Positions 1 to 7,638 of a stretch of DNA of 64,000 bases are shown piece after piece. The position numbers and the translations under genes were made by a program. The notes below the pieces were generated by a model, which was given only the letters and a program-made list of their open reading frames with translations, did no database searches and was not told where the DNA came from. How positions within the stretch are numbered: the first letter of the stretch is position 1; each line of letters begins with the position of its first letter. Source of the stretch: an uncultured Bacilli bacterium (GTDB lineage Bacteria; Bacillota_I; Bacilli_A; RFN20; CAG-826); assembly GCA_934700895.1 (NCBI GenBank), contig CAKUXV010000002.1:280772-344771 (forward strand), in the 5' to 3' direction.

Positions 1-228
1 CGCGACAAACGAATTCCCGTTTAAATAAGGATAAAGCACTTTCCTTTTTCGGAAATGAAGAGACAGCGGACGGAGGTAAGGGAGCAATTTGATGAAACCT
101 TTGGGGTCGTCTTTCAAATGCTTTCTCAGCCAATTCATCGTATCTCCCAGGGCTTCTCCTTCCATTTCAAGCGAACTTGATAAGGTCAAGTTCTCAAAGC
201 AGCATCCGTTTTCGCACACTTCAAACAT
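1..228 (-). CDS. hypothetical protein, N-terminal part (runs off the left edge)
   Basis: An open minus-strand frame of 76 codons runs without a stop from an ATG at 226-228 to the window edge. An AAGG lies 8 bases before the ATG. The residues are mixed, with a Cys-rich start (MFEVCENGCCFE) and basic-hydrophobic stretches later; I recognise no family. The frame is also open upstream of this ATG as far as a TAG, so a TTG start 11 codons earlier is possible. It is divergent from infC. That it is a real gene is moderately likely from its codon composition; the function is unknown. Confidence 0.45.
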   Translation of the reverse strand, partial: MFEVCENGCCFENLTLSSSLEMEGEALGDTMNWLRKHLKDDPKGFIKLLPYLRPLSLHFRKRKVLYPYLNGNSFVA

Positions 229-301
229 GGCTATAACCTTACTCCATTTGTCCTCTTCCTCCAAGGGAGGAGCATTTTTCTAAAGAAAAAGAAAATAAGG
301 C

Positions 302-329
302 TTGATAAACGTTTCAAAATGCATATCAT
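302..329 (+). promoter_or_regulatory. probable sigma-A promoter of infC-rpmI-rplT
   Basis: TTGATA at 302-307 and TATCAT at 324-329 are separated by 16 bases. They lie about 150 bases before the translation start, leaving room for the leader and attenuator below. Confidence 0.5.
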
Positions 330-425
330 ATGCACGTCGATAAATGTAGAAAGCAATCGCTTCCGGCGATTCGCCAGATTCTCCAAGGAGAGAATTGGCC
401 TGGAAACTACTGAACCAACCTTCAG

Positions 426-457
426 AAGCCGGATTGCCATTGCCATCCGGCTTTTTT
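426..457 (+). terminator. leader attenuator of the infC operon (L20-leader-like)
   Basis: A 9-bp stem AAGCCGGAT / ATCCGGCTT closes a 10-base loop and runs into six T, giving a full intrinsic terminator between the promoter and infC. In Bacillota this operon is often controlled by premature termination in its leader, with L20 as the repressor, so an attenuator is the natural reading. I see the terminator but cannot confirm the alternative antiterminator fold by eye. Confidence 0.7.
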
Positions 458-480
458 GACGTCTTAGGAGGAAATCACCC

Positions 481-1044
481 ATAGCTTACATTAACCGAAA
501 CGATCGCCATCGCCCCATGAAGCGCTTGGATCCCATCAACGAGAATGTCCGTTATCCTATGGTACAAGTCATTGGACCCAACGGAGAGAACCTCGGGCAC
601 ATGCCGTCCCGCCGCGCAAATGAGCTCGCCGCCAGTTACGACCTCGACCTCTTCTGCGTTGCTCCGAACGCCAACCCGCCCGTGTGCAAAATCCTCAACT
701 ACGGCAAATACCGATTCGAAAAGGAAAAAGCCGAAAAGGAAAACAAGCGTAAATCCAAGGCCGCTGAGTTAAAGGAAATCCAAATCCACATGCAAATTGG
801 CATGCACGACTTGGAAACCAAAGCAAAAAAAGGCCGGCAATTCTTGCAAGATGGTGACAAAGTCAATGTCCGCGTCATCCTCAAAGGCCGCGAAATGGCT
901 CACAAGGAACTCGGCGAGGAATTACTTGCAAAGTTCTTGGAAATGTTAAGTGTTGAAGGATTGACCACCTTCGTCGAAAAAAAGCCCGATTGGGATGGCA
1001 AATGCTACTCCTGCATCGTCGCACCGAAAGGCAAACAAAAATAA
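481..1044 (+). CDS. infC: translation initiation factor IF-3, probable AUA start
   Basis: IF-3 binds the 30S subunit and checks initiator tRNA and start codons. The N-domain signature INENVR and the block APNANPPVCKILNYGKYRFE, then the C-domain from KEIQIHMQIG, identify it. The first ATG is at 517 but has no ribosome binding site. A strong AGGAGG (466-471) is spaced 9 bases from ATA at 481, which is in frame and adds 12 codons. Rare infC start codons (AUU, AUC) are known from other bacteria, where they let IF-3 repress its own translation, so AUA is the favoured start, giving 187 aa. The alternative at 517 gives 175 aa. First gene of infC-rpmI-rplT. Confidence 0.93.
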   Translation: MAYINRNDRHRPMKRLDPINENVRYPMVQVIGPNGENLGHMPSRRANELAASYDLDLFCVAPNANPPVCKILNYGKYRFEKEKAEKENKRKSKAAELKEIQIHMQIGMHDLETKAKKGRQFLQDGDKVNVRVILKGREMAHKELGEELLAKFLEMLSVEGLTTFVEKKPDWDGKCYSCIVAPKGKQK

Positions 1045-1055
1045 AGGAGAAATTT

Positions 1056-1250
1056 ATGCCGAAGATGAAAACGAATCGCTCCCTTGCCAAGAGAGTGAAA
1101 GTGACCGGAAACGGTAAACTCAAATACGTCCACGCGTATAAAGGCCACCACGCCCCTTACAAAACCGCGAAGCAATGCCGTCAGCTCCGCCGTGCTGGCA
1201 TGATCGACAAAACCGACTACAAGCGCATCCGCTTCATGATCGTCAAGTAA
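1056..1250 (+). CDS. rpmI: ribosomal protein L35 (bL35)
   Basis: Small basic 50S protein of 64 aa, the usual length. It begins MPKMKTNRSLAKR and has the typical lysine/arginine-rich body ending KRIRFMIVK. The start at 1056 is set by AAAGGAG placed 6 bases upstream, directly after the infC stop; an open frame continues upstream inside infC but is not expected to be translated. Second gene of the operon, 11 bases after infC and 19 before rplT. Confidence 0.97.
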   Translation: MPKMKTNRSLAKRVKVTGNGKLKYVHAYKGHHAPYKTAKQCRQLRRAGMIDKTDYKRIRFMIVK

Positions 1251-1269
1251 TTAGGAGGAAGAACGAACA

Positions 1270-1623
1270 ATGGCTAGAGTCAAAGGTGGCACCGTTACCC
1301 GTGCCCGTCGCAAGAAGATCTTGAAAGCCGCCGAAGGTTATTTCGGCTCCAAGCACCTTCTCTTCAAAACCGCCAAAGAGCAAGTTTGCCACTCGCTCCG
1401 TTATGCGTACAATTCCCGTCGCCTTGTCAAGCGCGACTACCGCAAGCTTTGGATCAAGCGTATCAACGCCGCTTGCCGTCTCAATGGAATCTCTTATTCC
1501 AAATTTATGGGTGGCTTGAAGAAGGCCAACATCGAAATCAACCGCAAGATGCTTTCTGAAATCGCAATCGCCGATCCCAAAGCCTTCACCAGCCTCGTCG
1601 AGACCGCGAAGAAAGCGGCTTAA
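1270..1623 (+). CDS. rplT: ribosomal protein L20 (bL20)
   Basis: 50S assembly protein of 117 aa with the family start MARVKGGTVTRARRKKILK and the conserved core SLRYAYNSRRLVKRDYRKLWIKRINAA, shown here in part (RDYRKLWIKRINAACR). AGGAGG lies 11 bases before the ATG. In Bacillota L20 usually binds its own leader mRNA and represses the operon, which fits the attenuator at 426-457. Last gene of the operon, followed by a strong terminator. Confidence 0.97.
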   Translation: MARVKGGTVTRARRKKILKAAEGYFGSKHLLFKTAKEQVCHSLRYAYNSRRLVKRDYRKLWIKRINAACRLNGISYSKFMGGLKKANIEINRKMLSEIAIADPKAFTSLVETAKKAA

Positions 1624-1641
1624 TCGGATTCCGATTTAACC

Positions 1642-1673
1642 AAAAAAGTTCCGAGAAATTCGGAACTTTTTTA
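1642..1673. terminator. bidirectional intrinsic terminator between rplT and the lipase gene
   Basis: AAAAAAGTTCCGA / TCGGAACTTTTTT forms a stem with A and T tracts on both sides. It can end rplT transcription on the plus strand and the converging operon on the minus strand. Confidence 0.85.
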
Positions 1674-1690
1674 TTATGGTTATGATCCAT

Positions 1691-3292
1691 TTATCGAACC
1701 AATTTATAGGCTCCGTCAATGGTTAGGATGATGCCAGCAGCAAAAAGTCCATAGTCGGCATATTGAGAAGGTACAAAAAGCAAATAGCATCCCATCAAAG
1801 CATACAAAGCGACTTCGATCCAGTTGATGACGCGAACGAATTTTGGAGCTTCTTTTTTTTGGTCCATCGCAAGAATGATCCAAGCACCAAATAAAAGGAA
1901 AAATAATCCCGCGCCATAAAGGCTGATGTTAGAAATGAGCTGCCACCCTAATAAAATGGCCCCGACATAAGCCAGAGTTAAGAACGAAGCGATCCAAAGC
2001 CGCAACCGATAGGCTTTCCAATTCCATTTGCTCTTCACCAAATAATAGAAGGCAATGATCCATAAAAATAGCAAAGCCGCGCTCGCGGAGATGACAACAA
2101 TCCAGGGAAGAGAATCCGACAAAAAGGTAAATAGTAATCCCACCGTTATCATAATCAATGCCTGAACAAGGCTCGAAGAGATGAAATCGGGAAATTGGCG
2201 AAGGGATTTTATTTCACGAAGCGAGGTGCCGAAAAACGCCGCGAAACCCAGTTTTTTCACGGGACCTTTATTCTTTTTCGGCGCGTGAAAATAGCTAATT
2301 AACAATTTATCTACGGTTCGAAGCGGATTTTTCCCCAATTCCCAAAGGGTTTTCTCCCCGTGGCTAGTCAAAGCTTGGAAAAAATCGCCGACGAATTTCT
2401 TTCTCGAATCCATGTCTACATCCATAAGCCAATCGCGAACCACTTGATTGGCCCAAGCGCATTCGGGGTCGTAATCCTTCAGGTAGACGAATTCCCCTTT
2501 TTCCATGCGCCAGGAAAGAAAGGCGTGCTGGAAAATCGTAGAAGCATCGCAGTCGACGATATGGACATCTTGAAACGGCATCTTAAAAATTTGGCCCACC
2601 ACGTCATATCCAGGGTTCAAGCAGGTGGTCAAAGGATTTAAATAATCCATATCGGGCTTGCCGAAGACTTCTTCGCATAACCCCGGGGAATCAAGGAGAT
2701 AAAGGTGCTGCAGCAATTTGCGGTCACCAAGTGGCAACTTCGAAGCGGCATACAAAGCCAAATTTCCGCCTTTGCTATGGCCAACGATATAAAGGGGCTG
2801 GCCTTTCTTCGCTAATTTCGCAGCAAATTCCGCGGCTTTTCTTTGGGCGGGGACTTCCTGAAAACTTAATTCGAAATTTTCCTTCCAACCGACGATGGTT
2901 TCATCCGTCCCTCGATAAGAGGCAACCAATTCTCCATTTTCTAACTTAAATCCTAGGCCCGCGAATTGAATATTGGCCTTTGTGTCGGTGATATCTTCAT
3001 AATCCACTAGAATCATGGATCCATAACGGGGGGAGAGGCAAACCGCTTGAAGCAAAGCCAAATAATCTTTCTTCCGTTGGGTTCCATCCATCGTCGCGAT
3101 GACGGGGTCTTTGTCCTTTTTCATCAAGAGGCCATAGGCTTCCTTTAAAGTGGGGAAAGTTTCCAAACGAATCGAATCGCCAAACCGCACATAGGAAAGG
3201 AAAGACAGAATGACCGAATCCACGAGATTGAAGGGCTTTGATGAATAGGATTCATCTCCCTTCCATTCTACGTAATCGATCAAATGACCCAT
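1691..3292 (-). CDS. Mbeg1-like (DUF2974) alpha/beta-hydrolase with C-terminal membrane domain
   Basis: A 533-aa protein. The N-terminal 350 residues resemble the Mbeg1/DUF2974 lipase-like family: a nucleophile elbow GHSKGG at 171-176 (Ser173), preceded by the SYRGTDETIVGW block typical of these lipases. The C-terminal part (about 375-533) has six or so hydrophobic segments, like the DUF308/HdeD type of membrane domain. The substrate is unknown; a membrane-anchored lipase or esterase is the inference. It is the last gene of the ezrA-desulfurase-thiI-lyase run, 24 bases after the lyase gene. Confidence 0.75.
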   Translation of the reverse strand: MGHLIDYVEWKGDESYSSKPFNLVDSVILSFLSYVRFGDSIRLETFPTLKEAYGLLMKKDKDPVIATMDGTQRKKDYLALLQAVCLSPRYGSMILVDYEDITDTKANIQFAGLGFKLENGELVASYRGTDETIVGWKENFELSFQEVPAQRKAAEFAAKLAKKGQPLYIVGHSKGGNLALYAASKLPLGDRKLLQHLYLLDSPGLCEEVFGKPDMDYLNPLTTCLNPGYDVVGQIFKMPFQDVHIVDCDASTIFQHAFLSWRMEKGEFVYLKDYDPECAWANQVVRDWLMDVDMDSRKKFVGDFFQALTSHGEKTLWELGKNPLRTVDKLLISYFHAPKKNKGPVKKLGFAAFFGTSLREIKSLRQFPDFISSSLVQALIMITVGLLFTFLSDSLPWIVVISASAALLFLWIIAFYYLVKSKWNWKAYRLRLWIASFLTLAYVGAILLGWQLISNISLYGAGLFFLLFGAWIILAMDQKKEAPKFVRVINWIEVALYALMGCYLLFVPSQYADYGLFAAGIILTIDGAYKLVR

Positions 3293-3316
3293 AAACGCTT
3301 CCTCCTCTTCTCCCTG

Positions 3317-4480
3317 TTATTTAAAATGTTCGACACCTTTTTTCAAGCGTTTTAATCCCTCTAATAAAACTTTCTTGGGATAAGCGAGGTTCAACCTTAA
3401 ATAGCCTTCTCCTCCTAAGCCATATTCGCTTCCGGGATTCAAACCGACACGGGCATCTTTTTGAAGAAATTCCACCAGCCTTTCCGAGTCTTCACATACT
3501 TTAGAAGCATCAATCCAAAGCAAATAAGTGGCTTCTCCTCGAATGGGTTTTAGTTCTGGTATATTTTCTTCAATATATTCTTCCGCCATACGACGGTTGA
3601 AGAACAATACCTTCTTAGCCTCTTCTAGCCACGCTTCTCCCTGGTTATAGGCTGCCTCGGCAGCCAAGCAAGAAAAGACATTGGGTTCTCCGACTTCGTC
3701 TTGATTGATTTGAACGCGAATCCTTTCTCGCAATGAAGGATTTTTAGCGATTACGCAGGCGCTTTGAATTCCCGCCAAATTGAAGCATTTCGTAGGCGAA
3801 GTGGCCATCACTCCAACTTCTTGCGCCTCGGGGCAAGAAGAAAAGAAAGGGCAGTAGGATTGACCAGGTTCTACAATTTCCCCATGGATTTCATCGCTTA
3901 AAATCGTCACGCCGTATGTCTTGGCCAGGCGGGCAAGGCGGGCTAGTTCTTCTTTTTTCCAAATAATCCCAATGGGGTTTTGAGGATTGCAAAATAAGCA
4001 TAAAGAGGTGGAGGGCAAAGCGAACGCTTCTTCGATTTTTTTAAAATCTAGCGCATATCCATTCGCATTTTTTAGGATCGGAACCATCAGGTTTTTTCGT
4101 CCGTTATTTTCAATCGAATGGAAAAAGATATTGTAAACGGGAGTAATCGTAACTACGTTGTCCCCCGGCTTGCTAAAGCAACGGACGGAGCAAGATAATG
4201 CTGGGACCACCCCGGTGATGAAGGTCATTTCCTCTTTTTTAATTTCTAAGCAATGACGACGCTTGAAAAAGGAAATATAGCTTTGATACCAGGAATCCTT
4301 AGGTTCCACGTACCCAAAGATTCCTTCCGACGCCCGTTTTTTCACCGCTTCCAGTACCGCGGGGCAGGTAGCAAAATCCATGTCGGCGATGCTAAGGGGC
4401 AATACGCCCAAAGGAACATCGTATTTCAAGGAATCCGAATTTTCTCGGACAAAAATGGTTTCAAAATCAAATTCACTCAT
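3317..4480 (-). CDS. MalY/PatB-type cystathionine beta-lyase (PLP enzyme)
   Basis: Fold-type I PLP enzyme of 387 aa. It has the PLP-lysine motif SPTKCFNLAG (Lys231), NPQNPIG (165-171) and SDEIHG (Asp196 to the pyridine nitrogen), which together are typical of the MalY/PatB branch that cleaves C-S bonds of cystathionine or cysteine conjugates. The start overlaps the end of the thiI fusion gene by 8 bases, so the two are probably translationally coupled. Placement beside a cysteine desulfurase and ThiI suggests a role in cysteine and sulfur supply; this is inference. A plain aminotransferase is the alternative but less likely. Confidence 0.88.
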   Translation of the reverse strand: MSEFDFETIFVRENSDSLKYDVPLGVLPLSIADMDFATCPAVLEAVKKRASEGIFGYVEPKDSWYQSYISFFKRRHCLEIKKEEMTFITGVVPALSCSVRCFSKPGDNVVTITPVYNIFFHSIENNGRKNLMVPILKNANGYALDFKKIEEAFALPSTSLCLFCNPQNPIGIIWKKEELARLARLAKTYGVTILSDEIHGEIVEPGQSYCPFFSSCPEAQEVGVMATSPTKCFNLAGIQSACVIAKNPSLRERIRVQINQDEVGEPNVFSCLAAEAAYNQGEAWLEEAKKVLFFNRRMAEEYIEENIPELKPIRGEATYLLWIDASKVCEDSERLVEFLQKDARVGLNPGSEYGLGGEGYLRLNLAYPKKVLLEGLKRLKKGVEHFK

Positions 4481-6503
4481 CCACGACGATCTCCGTTTTG
4501 CTCAAATCGATGGAAGGATCATCCAGAATGATTTCCTTGCACCCTTTGCAATGAATGCGTCCGGAAATCGGGTTTTTGATGGATTCTAGGCGACTATGGA
4601 TTTCTACCTCCAAGCGGGAGCAATATTCAAAGGCGCGATCCGCTTCTACCTCACAATCCACCATCTTCAGACCGTCGATATAGCAGAATCCCTGCAAGGA
4701 TTTGATTTTGCAACGGACCAAGGTGATGTTTGAACTGTTCCAACCAAAATATTCCCCTTCGATGCTGGAATCATAAATCGTAACGTTTTTGCAATTCCAG
4801 AAGGCGTCCTTGGTCAAAAGATTGCTATGGGAAATCTCTAAATTCTCGCCGTGATCAAAGGCGTAATTGCCTTGAAGGGATAATTTTTCGATTCGAACAT
4901 TCTTCGAACCCATCCCAAAATAATCGCCTCGTTGGACTTCCACATTTTTTAGTTCAACGTCTTCATTCCACCACAAAGTTTCCAAAGCGTTGGGAAAAGA
5001 GGAGTTCTCGATATGGATCCGTTGGCATTTGCGAAAGCCTTTGGGAGCTTCGTAACGGCAGGAAGAAAGCGTTACGTCTTGGCTATACCAGATACCCGCG
5101 CGTGCTTGAAGAGAAAAGAAGCAATCGTCCATTTTCAGATTCTCTCCATACCAAAGGGGGTACTTCCAGTCAAAGGTAGAACGAAGGCAGGATAAATTCT
5201 CTCCTTCTTTCAATGGGGATTCGCCATTATCAAAAAGGCATTCTTCCAAAAGCAAATCCCTTTGCTTGAATAAGGCACGCTCGCCTTCAAAATGCTCTTT
5301 CATTCGTTTTTGCATTTTATTCCTTTCTTTAAGGAGTTCTTCTCCGTTTTTCAAATAAATAGAGGTGTAGGAACGGACGCATTCGTCCACCAAACTCTTC
5401 CAATCAAATTGGGATTCATAATAATAGCAATCATCCAGTTGCGGCCTGGTCTTGGGACGTTTAGGCTTAAAAATCGTACAGCAATCCTCGTAGGGACGAA
5501 TGGAGATTTCATAGGTCCCGATTCGTTTTGCCGTGTCGATAATGTGGACTTTATCCGAGGTCGCCAAAGGACGGAGAATTGGGAAATTCGTCACCTCATT
5601 GATGACTTGCATCGATTCGAGGGTTTGGGAAGCCACCTGGCCCACAGATTCCCCGGTAGCCAAAGCTTGGCACCCTTCTTTTTTGGCGACTTCCACGGCG
5701 ATTCGAACCATCATTCTTCGCATAATGGTAATGCAATAAGGCTCGGATACATGGGCGTAAATCGCTTCCTGGAGCTTGGTGAAGGGGATAATGTTCAGCT
5801 TAAAAGAAGGCTGATAGTCGTTCAGGTCTTTCAATAGATCTTTGAGCTTATCAATGACCGCCATCTGGGTATAGGGAGGAGAAGCAAAATGGATCGTTTC
5901 CACCTTGATGCCACGACGAATGAGTTCAAACGTGGCAACCGGAGAATCGATGCCGCCGCTAAGAAGCATCATGACTTTGCCGTTCATCCCCAAAGGATAC
6001 CCCCCTAACCCCGGATAATCGTGGCAGGAAAGGAAGGCGCCTTCTTGGCGGATGTCGATTTTAATCCGCGCATCGAAATGATGGAGGTCGACTGTCCATG
6101 AGGAATGGTCTAAAATATGGTCTGCCAAAAGACAAGTCAATTCATAGCTGTGGATGGGGAAGGTTTTGTCCGCTCGTTTGACATCAATTTTAAACGCGCT
6201 TCCCTTTTCTTCTTTTAGTAAAGATAAAACTGCTTCTTTCAAAGCCTCTTCGTTCGGATCGGCTTTTGCCACGAGCGATATCTTTTGAATGCCAGAAACT
6301 TCTTGGAGGCGGGCAATAATCGGTTCGGGGTTTTGCCCGTTAAGCGAAACGTAAAGATGGTCTCTTCCACCCCGAGCTTCCGTTCCGGGGAAGCGACGCA
6401 AAGCCACGCGCACGTTATGGGTTAATTGGTTTACGAAAAGGCGGCGATTGTCTCCTTTCGTGGAGAGTTCGCCATAATGGATCATCAAGGAGTCATAAAT
6501 CAT
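4473..6503 (-). CDS. thiI: ThiI 4-thiouridine synthase fused to a DUF3737 beta-helix domain
   Basis: 676 aa, against about 400 for a normal rhodanese-less ThiI. Residues 1-395 are ThiI: ferredoxin-like and THUMP regions, then the PP-loop SGGIDSPVA (182-190). ThiI adenylates U8 of tRNA and passes sulfur for s4U, and in some bacteria for thiazole. From about 397 the protein is a DUF3737 right-handed beta-helix of short repeats with ESPLKEGENL, WKYPLWYGEN, ARAGIWYS and SLQGFCYID blocks. An internal ATG (codon 397, 5313-5315) has its own AAAGGA 5 bases upstream, so the helix part may also be made alone. The start overlaps the desulfurase stop by 4 bases. The ThiI part is certain; the fusion is clear in the reading frame but unusual. 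Confidence 0.9.
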   Translation of the reverse strand: MIYDSLMIHYGELSTKGDNRRLFVNQLTHNVRVALRRFPGTEARGGRDHLYVSLNGQNPEPIIARLQEVSGIQKISLVAKADPNEEALKEAVLSLLKEEKGSAFKIDVKRADKTFPIHSYELTCLLADHILDHSSWTVDLHHFDARIKIDIRQEGAFLSCHDYPGLGGYPLGMNGKVMMLLSGGIDSPVATFELIRRGIKVETIHFASPPYTQMAVIDKLKDLLKDLNDYQPSFKLNIIPFTKLQEAIYAHVSEPYCITIMRRMMVRIAVEVAKKEGCQALATGESVGQVASQTLESMQVINEVTNFPILRPLATSDKVHIIDTAKRIGTYEISIRPYEDCCTIFKPKRPKTRPQLDDCYYYESQFDWKSLVDECVRSYTSIYLKNGEELLKERNKMQKRMKEHFEGERALFKQRDLLLEECLFDNGESPLKEGENLSCLRSTFDWKYPLWYGENLKMDDCFFSLQARAGIWYSQDVTLSSCRYEAPKGFRKCQRIHIENSSFPNALETLWWNEDVELKNVEVQRGDYFGMGSKNVRIEKLSLQGNYAFDHGENLEISHSNLLTKDAFWNCKNVTIYDSSIEGEYFGWNSSNITLVRCKIKSLQGFCYIDGLKMVDCEVEADRAFEYCSRLEVEIHSRLESIKNPISGRIHCKGCKEIILDDPSIDLSKTEIVVDE

Positions 6504-7630
6504 AAAGGTCGTACCTCATCTAACAAGCATTTTATCGTATCAGCAAATTCATCCAATTCTTTCTCTTCTACATCCGGAGGAAGCGAAACGCGAATCGAAT
6601 TTCCCGCTAAACGCGAGGAACGCCCCATCGCGGTCAAAACTTCGCTCACGGGCTCTTTTTTGGAGGAGCAAGCAGAGACACTAGAAACATAGAAGCCTTT
6701 TTCGCTTAACCCCTCCACAATCACTGAGGCTTTATGGGAAGAAAGGGAGAAATTAAGGATATAGGGGGAGGCAAGGGAGGGAGTATTCCAGACAATTTCA
6801 GAGATGACAGAGAGTTTGTTCTTTAAATAGGCGGATCGGTCGTTTTCTATTTGAAGATTTATCGCTTCTTCTTGGCGCGATTTTACTACCGCATAGGCAA
6901 GACTTGCCGCGCCTGCTACATCCACGGTCCCCGAGCGGAAACCATTTTGTTGTCCTCCTCCATCCATTTGAGAGATTAAGCTTCTTTTCTTCGATAAAAT
7001 CAAAGCCCCCGTTCCTTTTAACCCCCCGATTTTATGGCCGGAAAAGGAAAAGGAGTCCAATCGATTCAACGGCATTTCGACTTTGCCAATCGCTTGAGTC
7101 AAATCGCTATGGAAAAGCGCTTTGGGGAAGTGGGAGGTAATAGAAAGATAATCCTTTAACGGGAAAATCGCCCCCGTTTCGTTATTGACTCCCATGATGG
7201 AAACGAGGGCCACGTCATTGCCCATCGTCTTTTCTAAAACCGAAGGTTCGACGATTCCCGCTTCGTTCACCGGCAAAAAATCTACCTGGAATCCCATTTT
7301 TTCCAAGGATTTCAAAGGTTCAAGGACGCTAGGATGTTCCACACTTGAAGTCAAAATGCGCTTGCCACGGTTTTGGTAACGAAGGGCAAATCCCTTCAGG
7401 GCCAAATTGTTGGACTCAGTCGCTCCACTGGTGAAAATACAATCATGAGTAGAAATTAAGCCGAAGGAATCTAGGATTTTCTTTTTGGAATCCTCTAGAA
7501 TTCGCCGGGCATCATTTCCAAATCCATGAACGCTAGAAGGGTTACCAAAATGGGAGCGGCTGATATTTTCATAGCATTCTAAGGCACCTTCAAAGGGTGC
7601 GTAGGTAGCTGCGCAATCAAAATAATGCAT
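6500..7630 (-). CDS. cysteine desulfurase (NifS/IscS family, NifZ-like partner of ThiI)
   Basis: PLP enzyme of 376 aa that takes sulfur from cysteine as a persulfide. PLP-lysine in SFSGHKIGG (Lys200), the cofactor-binding GATESNN (69-75), and the mobile-loop catalytic cysteine in SACSSKKE (Cys321) are all present. In Bacillus-type genomes a dedicated desulfurase gene sits directly before thiI and supplies it with sulfur, as here, where the stop and thiI start overlap. It begins 8 bases after ezrA ends. Confidence 0.93.
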   Translation of the reverse strand: MHYFDCAATYAPFEGALECYENISRSHFGNPSSVHGFGNDARRILEDSKKKILDSFGLISTHDCIFTSGATESNNLALKGFALRYQNRGKRILTSSVEHPSVLEPLKSLEKMGFQVDFLPVNEAGIVEPSVLEKTMGNDVALVSIMGVNNETGAIFPLKDYLSITSHFPKALFHSDLTQAIGKVEMPLNRLDSFSFSGHKIGGLKGTGALILSKKRSLISQMDGGGQQNGFRSGTVDVAGAASLAYAVVKSRQEEAINLQIENDRSAYLKNKLSVISEIVWNTPSLASPYILNFSLSSHKASVIVEGLSEKGFYVSSVSACSSKKEPVSEVLTAMGRSSRLAGNSIRVSLPPDVEEKELDEFADTIKCLLDEVRPL

Positions 7631-7638
7631 AACTTCCC

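Noticed and set aside
517..519. ATG of infC as the main start
   Set aside because: It has no ribosome binding site, while an in-frame ATA at 481 has a strong one at ideal distance. Kept only as an alternative.
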